Positions 1-8,402 of a DNA stretch of 64,000 nt are shown here, in pieces. The notes beneath the pieces were generated by a model. That model did not search any database. It was not told the origin of the DNA and saw only the letters and a list, made by a program, of their open reading frames with translations. Made by a program: the position numbers and the translations under genes. The stretch comes from Oceanobacillus piezotolerans (GTDB taxonomy: Bacteria > Bacillota > Bacilli > Bacillales > Amphibacillaceae), in the NCBI RefSeq assembly GCF_003665065.1, contig NZ_RCHR01000002.1, positions 434,001 to 498,000 on the forward strand, written 5' to 3'. Within the stretch, counting starts at the first letter, position 1; each line of letters starts with the position of its first letter.

Positions 1-66
1 TAAACTAATTCCTTTAAGAGCATTTACATGGCCATAATTAACATGTACATCAGACAAACTGAGCAT
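1..66 (-). CDS. livF: ABC transporter ATP-binding protein, LivF-like (N-terminus only)
   Basis: Only the first 22 codons are inside the window; the gene continues past the left edge. The translation begins MLSLSDVHVNYGHVNALKG, which is the usual beginning of a LivF-type ATPase (core strand, then the aromatic Tyr that stacks on adenine). An excellent ribosome binding site, GGGGAGGTGG, lies 8-9 bases before the ATG, inside the end of livG, and the two genes overlap by 17 bases. LivF pairs with LivG as the second ATPase of a branched-chain amino acid/organic acid importer. The substrate-binding protein is not seen and may lie further left. Confidence 0.85.
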   Translation of the reverse strand, partial: MLSLSDVHVNYGHVNALKGISL

Positions 67-826
67 CTTCTTCCACCTCCCCTAGATAAGCTTCAATTAC
101 TACTGGATTATTCTGTACTTCCTTTGGTACTCCATGTGCAATCTTCTCTCCAAAACTCATTACAGTGACAAGATCAGAAATTTCCATTACAAGTGACATA
201 TCATGCTCAATAAGTAGCACGGTGTAATTTAATTCCTCTTTTAGTTTTAAGATTAATTGACTAATCTTTTCCGTCTCATTTGAATTCATCCCAGCAACTG
301 GTTCATCTAACAAAATTAATTTTGGGTCAGACATCATCGCTCTACCTATATCAACCATTTTTTGATAACCAAAGGACAGATTAGAGACTTTTTCATATGC
401 CAAATGTTCAATATTTAGCATCTCCATCACTTCATTCGCCTTTTCTCGTGCTATCCTTTCGTCACGTTTTATGGAAGGTAAATTTAATGCAATGCTAAGG
501 ATATTCTTCTTCATAATTGGATGTAATCCAGTTAACAGGTTATCCAATACTGTCATTTCACGGAATAACTCCACATTCTGGAAACTTCTAGCTATCCCTC
601 TTTTAATTACTTGATGTGGCTTTAATTTCATTAAATCTTCTCCAATAAACGTTATGGAACCAGACACAGGCTTATAGAAACGGCTAATACAGTTAAAAAC
701 TGTTGTTTTTCCTGCTCCATTTGGTCCAATAATGGAATATATTTGTCCTTCTGGAACTTCAAACGAAAGCTTCTTTACCGCTGTCAAACCTGCAAATTGT
801 ACGGTGACATCTTTAAATGTTAGCAT
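50..826 (-). CDS. livG: ABC transporter ATP-binding protein, LivG-like
   Basis: ATPase subunit of a LivHMGF-type importer, on the cytoplasmic face of the membrane. The 258-residue length is normal for LivG. Visible motifs are Walker A GPNGAGKT at 34-41, the signature LSFGYQ near 150, and Walker B LILLDEP near 170. The insertion after the Q-loop (residues about 100-125) is typical of LivG rather than LivF. It is translationally coupled to livM upstream (14-base overlap) and to livF downstream. The family imports branched-chain amino acids, but close relatives import aromatic and other carboxylic acids. With a CoA ligase directly upstream of livH, an organic acid substrate is the better guess here (inference). 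Confidence 0.93.
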   Translation of the reverse strand: MLTFKDVTVQFAGLTAVKKLSFEVPEGQIYSIIGPNGAGKTTVFNCISRFYKPVSGSITFIGEDLMKLKPHQVIKRGIARSFQNVELFREMTVLDNLLTGLHPIMKKNILSIALNLPSIKRDERIAREKANEVMEMLNIEHLAYEKVSNLSFGYQKMVDIGRAMMSDPKLILLDEPVAGMNSNETEKISQLILKLKEELNYTVLLIEHDMSLVMEISDLVTVMSFGEKIAHGVPKEVQNNPVVIEAYLGEVEEDAQFV

Positions 827-1805
827 CCTTAACCATCCCTCCAGTTCGATCTGTTCCTTCTTTAACCGTAATAGGTTGAGACCTTTTCTTAAAAAATTCT
901 GTAATAGATACCAATCCTTTTGGAAGGAATAAAATTGCTAATACCACTGCTATACCAATAATAATATTGTTTAATCCTACAAAGGATCTTGTTAACTCAG
1001 GTAAAATAGTGAAAATCACAGCACCAATTATTGCGCCTGGAATAGAGGCCAAACCACCAACTACAACCATAGCCAGTAGTAGAAACGAGGTAGCAAGTGT
1101 AAAATCATTCGGACTGACATACCCAAACCAATACCCATATAAACCTCCTGCGATCCCTGTAAAAAAGGCACTTATCATAAACATAACGGTTTTATAAAAA
1201 GATAGGTTGACTCCTGTAGACTGAGCAGCAACCTCACTTTCTCGAATTGCAACAAAAGCTCTTCCAAGACTACTTTTTAGGATATTGTGAATAAGCCAAG
1301 TAACTAGAACAAGTACCAAAATGATTAAATAAAAAAATGAAAGATTATTAGATAACCAATCCGGTCTACTTACTGCTAATCCAGAATATCCTCCCGTTAA
1401 AGAATTCCAATTTAATGCAATTTGTGGAATAGAAATACCAAAACCTAATGTTGCAACAGCTAAGAAATGACCCTTCAATCGTACTGCTGGTAAGCCAATT
1501 ATTAACCCAATTACTCCAGTTACAACACCAGCAAGAGGAAGAACAACTAATAGTGGTAGTCCCACTTTGGTAGTTAATATAGCGACCGTATATCCTCCTA
1601 CCGTTAGAAATCCAGCGTGCCCAACGGACATTTGACCACCATTGCCTACCAAAAGATTAAGTGCCATTGCAGTAATTACATAGATAGAGATCATCACAAA
1701 AAGTGTGATAAAATATCCTGATTGCCCAAATAAAAATGGATAAACCAACGTGAAACCAACTAATAAGGATAGCAACAAACGTTTATTCGACAATATACCC
1801 ATCAA
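813..1805 (-). CDS. livM: ABC transporter permease, LivM-like
   Basis: Membrane permease of 330 residues, with about nine hydrophobic segments and the conserved LivM loop in which GHAGF and later the EAA-like stretch RESEVAAQSTGVN are visible. It would form the translocation channel with LivH. The start is ambiguous: a TTG at 1805 is about 9 bases from the AAAGGTG ribosome binding site, whereas the ATG at 1802 is 12 away, so TTG is preferred. The gene begins 6 bases from the livH stop, so the two are almost certainly co-translated. The C-terminal tail beyond the last membrane segment is charged and not conserved in the family. Confidence 0.92.
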   Translation of the reverse strand: MMGILSNKRLLLSLLVGFTLVYPFLFGQSGYFITLFVMISIYVITAMALNLLVGNGGQMSVGHAGFLTVGGYTVAILTTKVGLPLLVVLPLAGVVTGVIGLIIGLPAVRLKGHFLAVATLGFGISIPQIALNWNSLTGGYSGLAVSRPDWLSNNLSFFYLIILVLVLVTWLIHNILKSSLGRAFVAIRESEVAAQSTGVNLSFYKTVMFMISAFFTGIAGGLYGYWFGYVSPNDFTLATSFLLLAMVVVGGLASIPGAIIGAVIFTILPELTRSFVGLNNIIIGIAVVLAILFLPKGLVSITEFFKKRSQPITVKEGTDRTGGMVKDANI

Positions 1806-1811
1806 TTTTCA

Positions 1812-2678
1812 TCACACCTTTTTCATTAATTTTCTTCCACCAAAAAGTCCCTGTGGTCGAACATACAGCACTAAAATAATTAGTAAGAATACAAACACAA
1901 TTTTCATCTCTGGGGATATATAATAACTAATTAAGTTTTCAAAAACCCCAACTAATAGTCCGCCAAAAATAGCTCCAGGAAGACTTACAAAACCGCCTAA
2001 TACTGCACCAGCAAATGCAAGAATTAAAACTTCAGACATCATATTTGGACTTAAAAAGGTAAGTGGTGCTGTCATAATTCCTGCTACTCCACCTAGAACA
2101 CATCCAAAAATCCATGTACCCATAAAAACTGTCGTAACTTTAATTCCCATCAATTCAGATGCCATGGTATCTTGTGATGCAGCGCGCATTGCTAGACCAA
2201 TTTTTGTGAAACGAAATATAAGGAAAAATACCAACATTAGAATTACTGTGAGGATAATGATTAAAATTTCATTTGCTGAAATAAAAACAGACCCTATTTG
2301 AAATGGCTTCCCCTCAATAGCTGTTGGGTAAGATTTTTGTTGATACCCCCAAATTAGCCCCGCTACACCATTAACAACCATAAACAGACCTAGAGTTAAT
2401 ACCACCTGATTTAAATGTGGAGCATTCTGTACTCTTTTCATAAATACGAAGTAAACTGCTAAACCAAAAAATGCAGCAAATAATAACGACAGAAGGAAGG
2501 CCGGAACATAGGAAAGGCCATAACTAGTTAACAAAACATAACTAATAAACGTAGAAAACATAGCCATTTCACCATGAGCAAAATTAACGACCTCTGTTGT
2601 CTTGTAGATTAATACTAAACCTAATGCAACTAACGCGTAGACACACCCAAATATTAAACCGCTTACAATTATTTGCAC
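1812..2678 (-). CDS. livH: ABC transporter permease, LivH-like
   Basis: Second permease of the importer, 288 residues and about eight membrane segments. The typical LivH opening (VSGLIFGCVYALVALGLV) and the NFAHGEMAM motif are present. The start is a GTG with a textbook AAAGGAGGTAATTTAA leader. About 110 bases separate it from the upstream ligase, the largest gap in this part of the operon, and I see no convincing promoter there. Order ligase-livH-livM-livG-livF on the minus strand argues that transport and CoA activation of one substrate are expressed together (inference). Confidence 0.93.
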   Translation of the reverse strand: MQIIVSGLIFGCVYALVALGLVLIYKTTEVVNFAHGEMAMFSTFISYVLLTSYGLSYVPAFLLSLLFAAFFGLAVYFVFMKRVQNAPHLNQVVLTLGLFMVVNGVAGLIWGYQQKSYPTAIEGKPFQIGSVFISANEILIIILTVILMLVFFLIFRFTKIGLAMRAASQDTMASELMGIKVTTVFMGTWIFGCVLGGVAGIMTAPLTFLSPNMMSEVLILAFAGAVLGGFVSLPGAIFGGLLVGVFENLISYYISPEMKIVFVFLLIILVLYVRPQGLFGGRKLMKKV

Positions 2679-2788
2679 TTAAATTACCTCCTTTATATAT
2701 ATTTTAAAAAATATTTAAATATATGAATATTAGAAAAACTGTTGACGCATATAGCTTTAGATATCGCTTATACCTTTTGTTATCCAGT

Positions 2789-4327
2789 TCAAGCGTTAAT
2801 CTTTTTTCCAGAATTCAATGCTTCACGCATTTTATACTTTAAGACTTTACCAGAAGCATTCCGAGGTATTTCCACTTCTTCAATAAATTCCACAGGTACC
2901 TTATATCCGGCTAAAAATTTCCTACAAAAATCTTTTAAGTCTTGATGATCAATTTTCTCACCTTTTTTCGGAACGATTATAGCTACTACTTTCTCTCCCC
3001 ATGTTGGATCAGGTAGTCCAATTACAGCAGACTCAAGTAATTTTGGATATTTATACAATACTTGTTCAATCTCAGTAGAGTAAACATTTTCTCCACCAGA
3101 AATAATCATATCCTTTTTTCTATCTACTAAGGTAATATATCCATCTTCGTCAATGGTCGCTAAATCTCCTGTATATAACCAGCCATTCTTCAAGGTCTTT
3201 TTCGTTTCTTCTGGTTTGTTATAATATCGCTTCATAACCATTTCACTTTGTATAATAAATTCTCCAACTTGACCTGGTAATATATCATTACCATTATCAT
3301 CAACTACTCTAACCTCGGTATTTAACGATGCCTTCCCCCCTGCCCCCATCTTATATTTATGCTCTTCCGGTAATAAGAAAATACCTGCACCTGGACCACC
3401 TTCTGTTTGGCCACACATATTGTAGAATTGATCTGTCCCAAATAGCTCAATTGTTTGTTCTAATACAGCAACGGGCATCGGGGCTGCACCATATCCACAT
3501 CTTGTTACAGAAGAGAGATCATATTTTTCCTTATTAGGAACCTGTAGAAGAAAGTTATACATGGTAGGAACAGAAAAGAAAATACTAATCTTGTACTTCT
3601 CAATAGCCTCTAGAACTTTTTCTGGTTCAAAAGATTGATGAATAACTTGTGTACACCCTAAATAAGTTCCTGTCACCATAAATAGATTTAGCTGTGCTGA
3701 ATGAAATAATGGTGCAACATGTAGAAGATTATCTCCAGGATTTATTTTCATATTCATTGAAGTATTAAACACAACATGAAGAACACGATGATGATCAAAA
3801 AGAGCTCCTTTAGGATAACCAGTTGTTCCAGAAGTATATAAAATTTCGACATCATCCGATTCATCTACGATAACATTAGGATCTATTATATTATCTGTTA
3901 AAATTTCTTCATATGCTAGTTGATCATCAAAAGCGTTATTATCTATCGCTACTTTCATATAAATCTTTTCATTTTCCGCAGTGGCATAATTTATCAAAGA
4001 TGTATAGTCTCCATCAAAAAATACGATACTTGCATCACAATCATCCAAAATGTAAGCTACTTCATTTATAGTAAGACGGAAGTTTACAGGTACAGCAATT
4101 GCTCCAACCTTCATAATTGCATAATACACAATCATGAATTTATCCGAGTTCTTCATCATAAACGCAATTTTATCACCCTTCTTTACCCCTTGTTTCAACA
4201 AGCCATGAGCAAGCTTGTTAACCTCGTTATTAAACCGTTCATAAGAGTATGTTTCACCTTCATAAATAATTGCTGTTTTATTCGGAATTCGACGTGCATT
4301 TCTTGAAAGAGATAAACCGATATCCAA
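2789..4327 (-). CDS. AMP-forming acyl-CoA ligase (FadD/CaiC-like)
   Basis: Adenylate-forming ligase of 512 residues that would activate a carboxylic acid to its CoA thioester with ATP. The P-loop YTSGTTGYPKGA is at about 164-175, the core motif YNMCGQTEGG near 305, the hinge/A8 region DRKKDMIISGGENVY near 400, and the C-terminal catalytic Lys in NASGKVLKY near 498. The start is a TTG, 6-7 bases after AGGAGGGG; no better ATG exists. It sits between the metallo-hydrolase gene (19-base gap) and livH. Chain length and ring specificity cannot be read from the sequence; it belongs to the medium/long or aromatic acid ligases rather than acetyl-CoA synthetases. Confidence 0.88.
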   Translation of the reverse strand: MDIGLSLSRNARRIPNKTAIIYEGETYSYERFNNEVNKLAHGLLKQGVKKGDKIAFMMKNSDKFMIVYYAIMKVGAIAVPVNFRLTINEVAYILDDCDASIVFFDGDYTSLINYATAENEKIYMKVAIDNNAFDDQLAYEEILTDNIIDPNVIVDESDDVEILYTSGTTGYPKGALFDHHRVLHVVFNTSMNMKINPGDNLLHVAPLFHSAQLNLFMVTGTYLGCTQVIHQSFEPEKVLEAIEKYKISIFFSVPTMYNFLLQVPNKEKYDLSSVTRCGYGAAPMPVAVLEQTIELFGTDQFYNMCGQTEGGPGAGIFLLPEEHKYKMGAGGKASLNTEVRVVDDNGNDILPGQVGEFIIQSEMVMKRYYNKPEETKKTLKNGWLYTGDLATIDEDGYITLVDRKKDMIISGGENVYSTEIEQVLYKYPKLLESAVIGLPDPTWGEKVVAIIVPKKGEKIDHQDLKDFCRKFLAGYKVPVEFIEEVEIPRNASGKVLKYKMREALNSGKKINA

Positions 4328-4346
4328 CTTTTTCCCCTCCTAATAT

Positions 4347-5285
4347 TTAAAGATAATACCAGTATCGATCATTTTTTATTTCACGATAACACTCGCCTTT
4401 TCTTCGGAGGAATTCTAAATGAGCAACCGTTTCTCCAATAGCAAATCTTGTTTCATGGACATTCAACTTCTTATTAAAAAGTTTTTCACTAGTCTGAAAT
4501 ACTGTACTTCCACTCTTAATAATTTCCAATGTCCTATTTAATCTTTCATCGTGGTGATCTTTTATCTCTGCTATTCGTTCATTAGCCCTGTGAAATGGTT
4601 TTCCGTGTGATGGTATGACAAAATCTACATTTAACCTCTTAATTTTATCTAACGACTTAAAGTAGGAGCCGAGTGGGTTAGGGTCTCCGTGAAACCAATA
4701 AGAAATATTTGGTGTGATTTTTGGTAAAATATGATCAGTAGAAAGCAATGTATCCTTCTCTTCGTTATAAAATGTTACCATGCCATCGGAATGCCCAGGT
4801 GTAAAAATGACCTCATATTCAAACTTTCCAATTTGAATTTTTTCTCCATCTTCAAAATGGTGGTTAATGGTTGGATAAGGGGTTACTTGTGCAATAAAAT
4901 CCTCTGTATTCCCTTTCATTTTATTAGAGATATTAGAAGGAACTCCTGCCAACAAGTAATTTTCTATTAATTTACTTAAAAATTCTTCCTCCCAAGATGT
5001 TTTTCCATTATTTGCGTCAATTTCAGTCATTGATACTTGAGCATTATGCTTTTGTTGCAGACCTCCAACATAACCAAAATGATCAGGGTGATAATGGGTT
5101 ACCAGAATATCTGTAACTTCTTTTCCCTTCAATTCTTCATCCCATCTTTTGACTGTTTCATGGTTATGTATACCTGCGTCAATGACTGTCCAACCATGCT
5201 CTCCTTCAGCAATAAAGCAATTAACATGGTTAAGCCGAAATGGAAGGTCCAAAGTTATCATTTTCAATCCAAATTCTTCTAACAA
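4347..5285 (-). CDS. Metallo-beta-lactamase fold hydrolase
   Basis: Zinc hydrolase of 312 residues. The metal-binding THYHPDH motif is at 63-69, further ligands are the His in the GHSDG segment near 165 and the Asp in STDH, and a C-terminal helical domain follows. Members of this fold beside CoA-catabolic genes often act as thioesterases or lactonases. The start is a TTG preceded by AGGAAGTGA at good spacing; an internal ATG at codon 9 has no better ribosome binding site. It lies between the hotdog thioesterase and the ligase in the same operon. A second, diverged relative is at 46922-47725. The substrate is unknown. Confidence 0.8.
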   Translation of the reverse strand: MLEEFGLKMITLDLPFRLNHVNCFIAEGEHGWTVIDAGIHNHETVKRWDEELKGKEVTDILVTHYHPDHFGYVGGLQQKHNAQVSMTEIDANNGKTSWEEEFLSKLIENYLLAGVPSNISNKMKGNTEDFIAQVTPYPTINHHFEDGEKIQIGKFEYEVIFTPGHSDGMVTFYNEEKDTLLSTDHILPKITPNISYWFHGDPNPLGSYFKSLDKIKRLNVDFVIPSHGKPFHRANERIAEIKDHHDERLNRTLEIIKSGSTVFQTSEKLFNKKLNVHETRFAIGETVAHLEFLRRKGECYREIKNDRYWYYL

Positions 5286-5343
5286 AATAAGTCACTTCCT
5301 AACTAAAGATTTAATACTTTTTAAATAGATGATTGCTAAAGAC

Positions 5344-5745
5344 TTAATTTGAAACCAGTCTATTTTCCAAACGACTTCTGACTCCACTAGGAATTGAGAT
5401 GGTCTTTTGAATCTTATAATCAAAGGCAACTAAAACTGCTGTCCCTTTAGCTATTATTCCATTAGTTTCCTTGTCTTTTAACAGATGCTCTACAGTAAAA
5501 CTTTTTTTACCTACTCTACTAACTCTTGTTTCTATTTTTAAGATTTGTGCTGCAAAGGCTTGAGACAAGTAATCGCACGTTACAGAAGCTAAAATAAAAC
5601 TTTCAGCAAGTTCTTTGTTACCACATACTTCATCAAAAAATTTTGTACGAGCCTCTTCAAAGTAAATCAAATAACTAACATTGTTAACATGTCCCAATGC
5701 ATCTGTTTCACTAAAACGTACGTAAACTTCTATTTCATGGGTCAT
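5344..5745 (-). CDS. Hotdog-fold acyl-CoA thioesterase (YbgC/FadM type)
   Basis: Small 4HBT-family protein of 133 residues. The conserved N-terminal motif RFSETDALGHVNNVSY carries the presumed catalytic Asp at 15, and EEART follows on the long helix. It would hydrolyse an acyl- or aroyl-CoA, either to recycle CoA or to release a dead-end intermediate. The ATG is preceded by GGAGG at ideal spacing. It is separated from the MDR gene by 92 bases with no clear promoter. A paralogue lies at 38574-38969. Confidence 0.83.
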   Translation of the reverse strand: MTHEIEVYVRFSETDALGHVNNVSYLIYFEEARTKFFDEVCGNKELAESFILASVTCDYLSQAFAAQILKIETRVSRVGKKSFTVEHLLKDKETNGIIAKGTAVLVAFDYKIQKTISIPSGVRSRLENRLVSN

Positions 5746-5837
5746 TCACAAACCTCCATTAAGCTATCTTTATCAAAAGTTGCTAACATCTAAAACCGCA
5801 TTAATAAAGAACTACCTAGAATGTCACTAAAGATAAT

Positions 5838-6824
5838 TTAAATCCTAACTACAAGCTTTCCCCATGTTTTACTGTTACCTAATAGTTCTAAAGCTTCTTT
5901 AACCTGATCAAATTGGAAATCTTTATAAATTAAAGGCTTAATTTTCCCTTCTTCATAAAGTTTCATTAATTCTTCATGCTCTTTTTCTATAGTCTTCTGA
6001 TCCGTTAACTTTAGAAAATATCCCCAATGTACTCCAACAACAGAATAACCCTTTATTAAAATATGGTTAGTTGGTACTTCCGGAATTGTGCCACTTGCAA
6101 AACCGATAACAAGAATGCGTCCGTCAAAAGCTATACATTTTCTAGAACGTTCGAATACTTTTCCTCCTACCGGATCATATATGACATCTGCTCCTTTTCC
6201 GTTAGTAGCTTCTTTCACCACTTGTACAAAGTCCTCTTTTAGATAATCAACTCCGATATCCGCACCTAATTCTTTACACACTTTGACTTTGTCTTCGCCA
6301 CCAGCTGTCGCAATAACAAATGCTCCAGCGGCTTTTCCTAATTGAATAGCTGCAGAACCAACTCCGCCAGCACCTGCATGAACTAGCAGTACTTCCCCTG
6401 ATCTCAAATTTGCTCTATTATGAAGCGCGTAATAGGAAGTGTGGTACGTAACAAACATCGATGCAGCTTCATCCCAAGGCATAGAATCTGGTATTGGGAA
6501 TACTTTATTTTCTTTAACGGAAATATATTCTACTAACCCACCATTTGGTAGATCTGGCTGGGCTAATATTCGTTGCCCTTCTTTGTATTTACTCCCTTTG
6601 TTTGTTTTCACGACTGTTCCTGACAACTCCGAGCCAATGGTAAAAGGAAGTGGAGGTTTTTCCTGATACTTCCCCTGACACAGTAAAATATCAAAGAAAT
6701 TAAGTGCTGTTGCTTCTACTTTAATAAGGACCTCATTTTCCTCTAATTCGGGTTTAGCTAACTCTGCTTCTAAAACAAGAGCATCATTTGGATTTCCTAA
6801 TTCTTTTACTAACCAACTCTTCAT
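5838..6824 (-). CDS. Quinone oxidoreductase-like MDR protein (zinc-free)
   Basis: Medium-chain dehydrogenase/reductase of 328 residues. The nucleotide-binding AGAGGVGSAAIQLGK motif is near 150-163, and the Cys/His ligands of zinc alcohol dehydrogenases are absent, which places it in the QOR/enoyl reductase branch using NADPH. In this operon it may reduce a 2-enoyl-CoA or a quinone-like intermediate (inference); the sequence does not decide. The start ATG has a GGAGGG ribosome binding site. The gene begins 22 bases after the small helical protein thought to partner the kinases. Confidence 0.85.
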   Translation of the reverse strand: MKSWLVKELGNPNDALVLEAELAKPELEENEVLIKVEATALNFFDILLCQGKYQEKPPLPFTIGSELSGTVVKTNKGSKYKEGQRILAQPDLPNGGLVEYISVKENKVFPIPDSMPWDEAASMFVTYHTSYYALHNRANLRSGEVLLVHAGAGGVGSAAIQLGKAAGAFVIATAGGEDKVKVCKELGADIGVDYLKEDFVQVVKEATNGKGADVIYDPVGGKVFERSRKCIAFDGRILVIGFASGTIPEVPTNHILIKGYSVVGVHWGYFLKLTDQKTIEKEHEELMKLYEEGKIKPLIYKDFQFDQVKEALELLGNSKTWGKLVVRI

Positions 6825-6846
6825 ACGGTCCCTCCTGACTAATTAG

Positions 6847-7287
6847 TTATCCAACTAAACTCATTTCAATATCAAGCTGTTTCCTCAATAGAGTTCTACA
6901 TTCATCTATAAAGGTCTGTGTATTTTCTGGCATTTGATATAGCTCCGTAATAAATTCACTCAAGAGGTTATTTAATTTTTCCCACTTTTTCTTAACATTT
7001 TTTATCGTTTTTACTTGTTCCAATTGGATTTGATATCTCTGTATATTACCTGAAATGCCATTGATTGATTTTTCTATTGAATCTAATATTCTAGTTAGCT
7101 CTGTTTGTAACAATTCATTTACTTCTATATAAGGCTTGAGGTTTTGTTCCGAATTCACATCAACACTCTTCAATACAGAGATCATAGCTATAGCTTGTTC
7201 CTTAGCAACACTTGAATTTAACGATGGGATTATTTCTTCTTTTATCACCTTATTAACTAACTGTAACGTATAAGATTTATCAAACAT
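6847..7287 (-). CDS. Small helical protein, candidate LvaB/DUF6285-like partner of the kinases
   Basis: Not recognised with certainty. It is about 146 residues, almost entirely helical and charged, with heptad-like spacing of Leu/Ile and no signal peptide or membrane segment. The N-terminal pattern (LVNKVIKEEIIPSLNSS then KEQAIAMISVL) resembles the small DUF6285-type proteins encoded next to APH-fold acyl-CoA kinases. In Pseudomonas putida the comparable small protein LvaB is needed for activity of the kinase LvaA (known). I chose the ATG at 7287 because GAGGTG is 7 bases before it; the upstream GTG and ATG overlap that ribosome binding site. It begins 10 bases after the stop of the second kinase. 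Confidence 0.6.
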   Translation of the reverse strand: MFDKSYTLQLVNKVIKEEIIPSLNSSVAKEQAIAMISVLKSVDVNSEQNLKPYIEVNELLQTELTRILDSIEKSINGISGNIQRYQIQLEQVKTIKNVKKKWEKLNNLLSEFITELYQMPENTQTFIDECRTLLRKQLDIEMSLVG

Positions 7288-7297
7288 CAACATCACC

Positions 7298-8338
7298 TCA
7301 ATAACCGAGAAGTTCGGCTAACATATTTTTCATTAATGTTAAACGAAATCCTTGCCTTGCCATACGTAAATCTGTCGAACCCTCTTTTATAAAAGCATTA
7401 GCAGCAGATAAAGATATCATAAGAAACTTTAATTGATGATACACTTCAAAATAAAAAATATCTCCTTCAGAAAACTCAAGATTAGTCCTTTCTTTATATT
7501 CCATAAAGAATGTATCTTTCTCAATCAGATAGGATAGTAAGGGAGAGTCCATTCGATTTGCTTTTGCACAAACATAGGCAATATCCATTCTCGGATCGCC
7601 AATTTCTGCAGCCTCCCAATCAAGTATTCCTGTTATTTTATCCTCTTTGTACATTAGATTTCCTGTTCTATAATCATTATGAATGATACTTAGGGGAATC
7701 GGTTCGGGCTTATTTACACTTAGCCACTCTATCCCATCCACCACAATCGGATCATCCATAAATTTAAAAGTTGCATAAACATTCTCTAATTCTTTAATTT
7801 TAAAATCGATATAATCAACTCTACTTCCTTTAAACAATGATTGGCTTAGGTCTAGAGATTCATAATCTAATGTATGTAAATCTGCTAGATACCTCACAAA
7901 TTGCTTAGGAATGTCTCCCTTCGCTGCTTTTTGAAAAAATGCCCTCCCCTCTTTTGACCATGGAACATAACTTGCCCCTTCTAACTTTTCCATTACAAAA
8001 AATTCATTTCCTAAAATAGATTTATTCTTTTCAAAAATGTACACTTTAGGTACTGGTAGACTAGAATGTTTACTTAATTCATCCAAAATACCGTACTGAG
8101 GGTATAAATCTTTCTCACCAAATGTTAACCCTCCATTTTTTGCTTTTCGTACAACAAATCCTTGCTTCTTCCATTTCGCATTTTCTTTCCAGCTTAACGT
8201 AAAAACATATGCTTCATCCGACCAACCACCAGAGGGTTGGAAAAAGTCAATCAGTTCCGTATCTTCCCGATTTAAAATATTCTTGCTTACATAATTCGTT
8301 AACACAGTTTCTATATCATGCGTTTGCAAAGTAATCAT
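7298..8338 (-). CDS. APH-fold phosphotransferase (acyl-CoA kinase family), copy 2
   Basis: Kinase-fold protein of 346 residues in the aminoglycoside phosphotransferase/ACAD10-11 N-domain family. The catalytic loop IIHNDYRTGNLMY and the metal-binding ILDWEAAEIGDP are both intact. Related proteins phosphorylate the 4-hydroxyl of hydroxyacyl-CoAs (LvaA, ACAD11) rather than antibiotics (known of the family). The open frame extends to 8416, but the ATG at 8338 has AAAGGGTG at the right distance, and the longer form would overlap the upstream gene. It sits between another kinase and the small helical protein, suggesting a complex. It is only distantly related to the neighbouring kinase, so the two probably differ in substrate. 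Confidence 0.78.
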   Translation of the reverse strand: MITLQTHDIETVLTNYVSKNILNREDTELIDFFQPSGGWSDEAYVFTLSWKENAKWKKQGFVVRKAKNGGLTFGEKDLYPQYGILDELSKHSSLPVPKVYIFEKNKSILGNEFFVMEKLEGASYVPWSKEGRAFFQKAAKGDIPKQFVRYLADLHTLDYESLDLSQSLFKGSRVDYIDFKIKELENVYATFKFMDDPIVVDGIEWLSVNKPEPIPLSIIHNDYRTGNLMYKEDKITGILDWEAAEIGDPRMDIAYVCAKANRMDSPLLSYLIEKDTFFMEYKERTNLEFSEGDIFYFEVYHQLKFLMISLSAANAFIKEGSTDLRMARQGFRLTLMKNMLAELLGY

Positions 8339-8366
8339 GTTAAGCACCCTTTGCCTATATTTTAGA

Positions 8367-8402
8367 AATAGATTGCTATAGAAAAAACTATAGCAATCTA
8401 TT
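8367..8402 (-). other. Perfect 15-bp inverted repeat between the two kinase genes
   Basis: The arms at 8367-8381 and 8388-8402 are exact reverse complements around a 6-base A/T loop. One arm is the last four sense codons and stop of the upstream kinase. There is no GC-rich core and no T-run after it, so a processing or mRNA-stability hairpin, or a partial terminator, is more likely than a full terminator. Confidence 0.6.
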
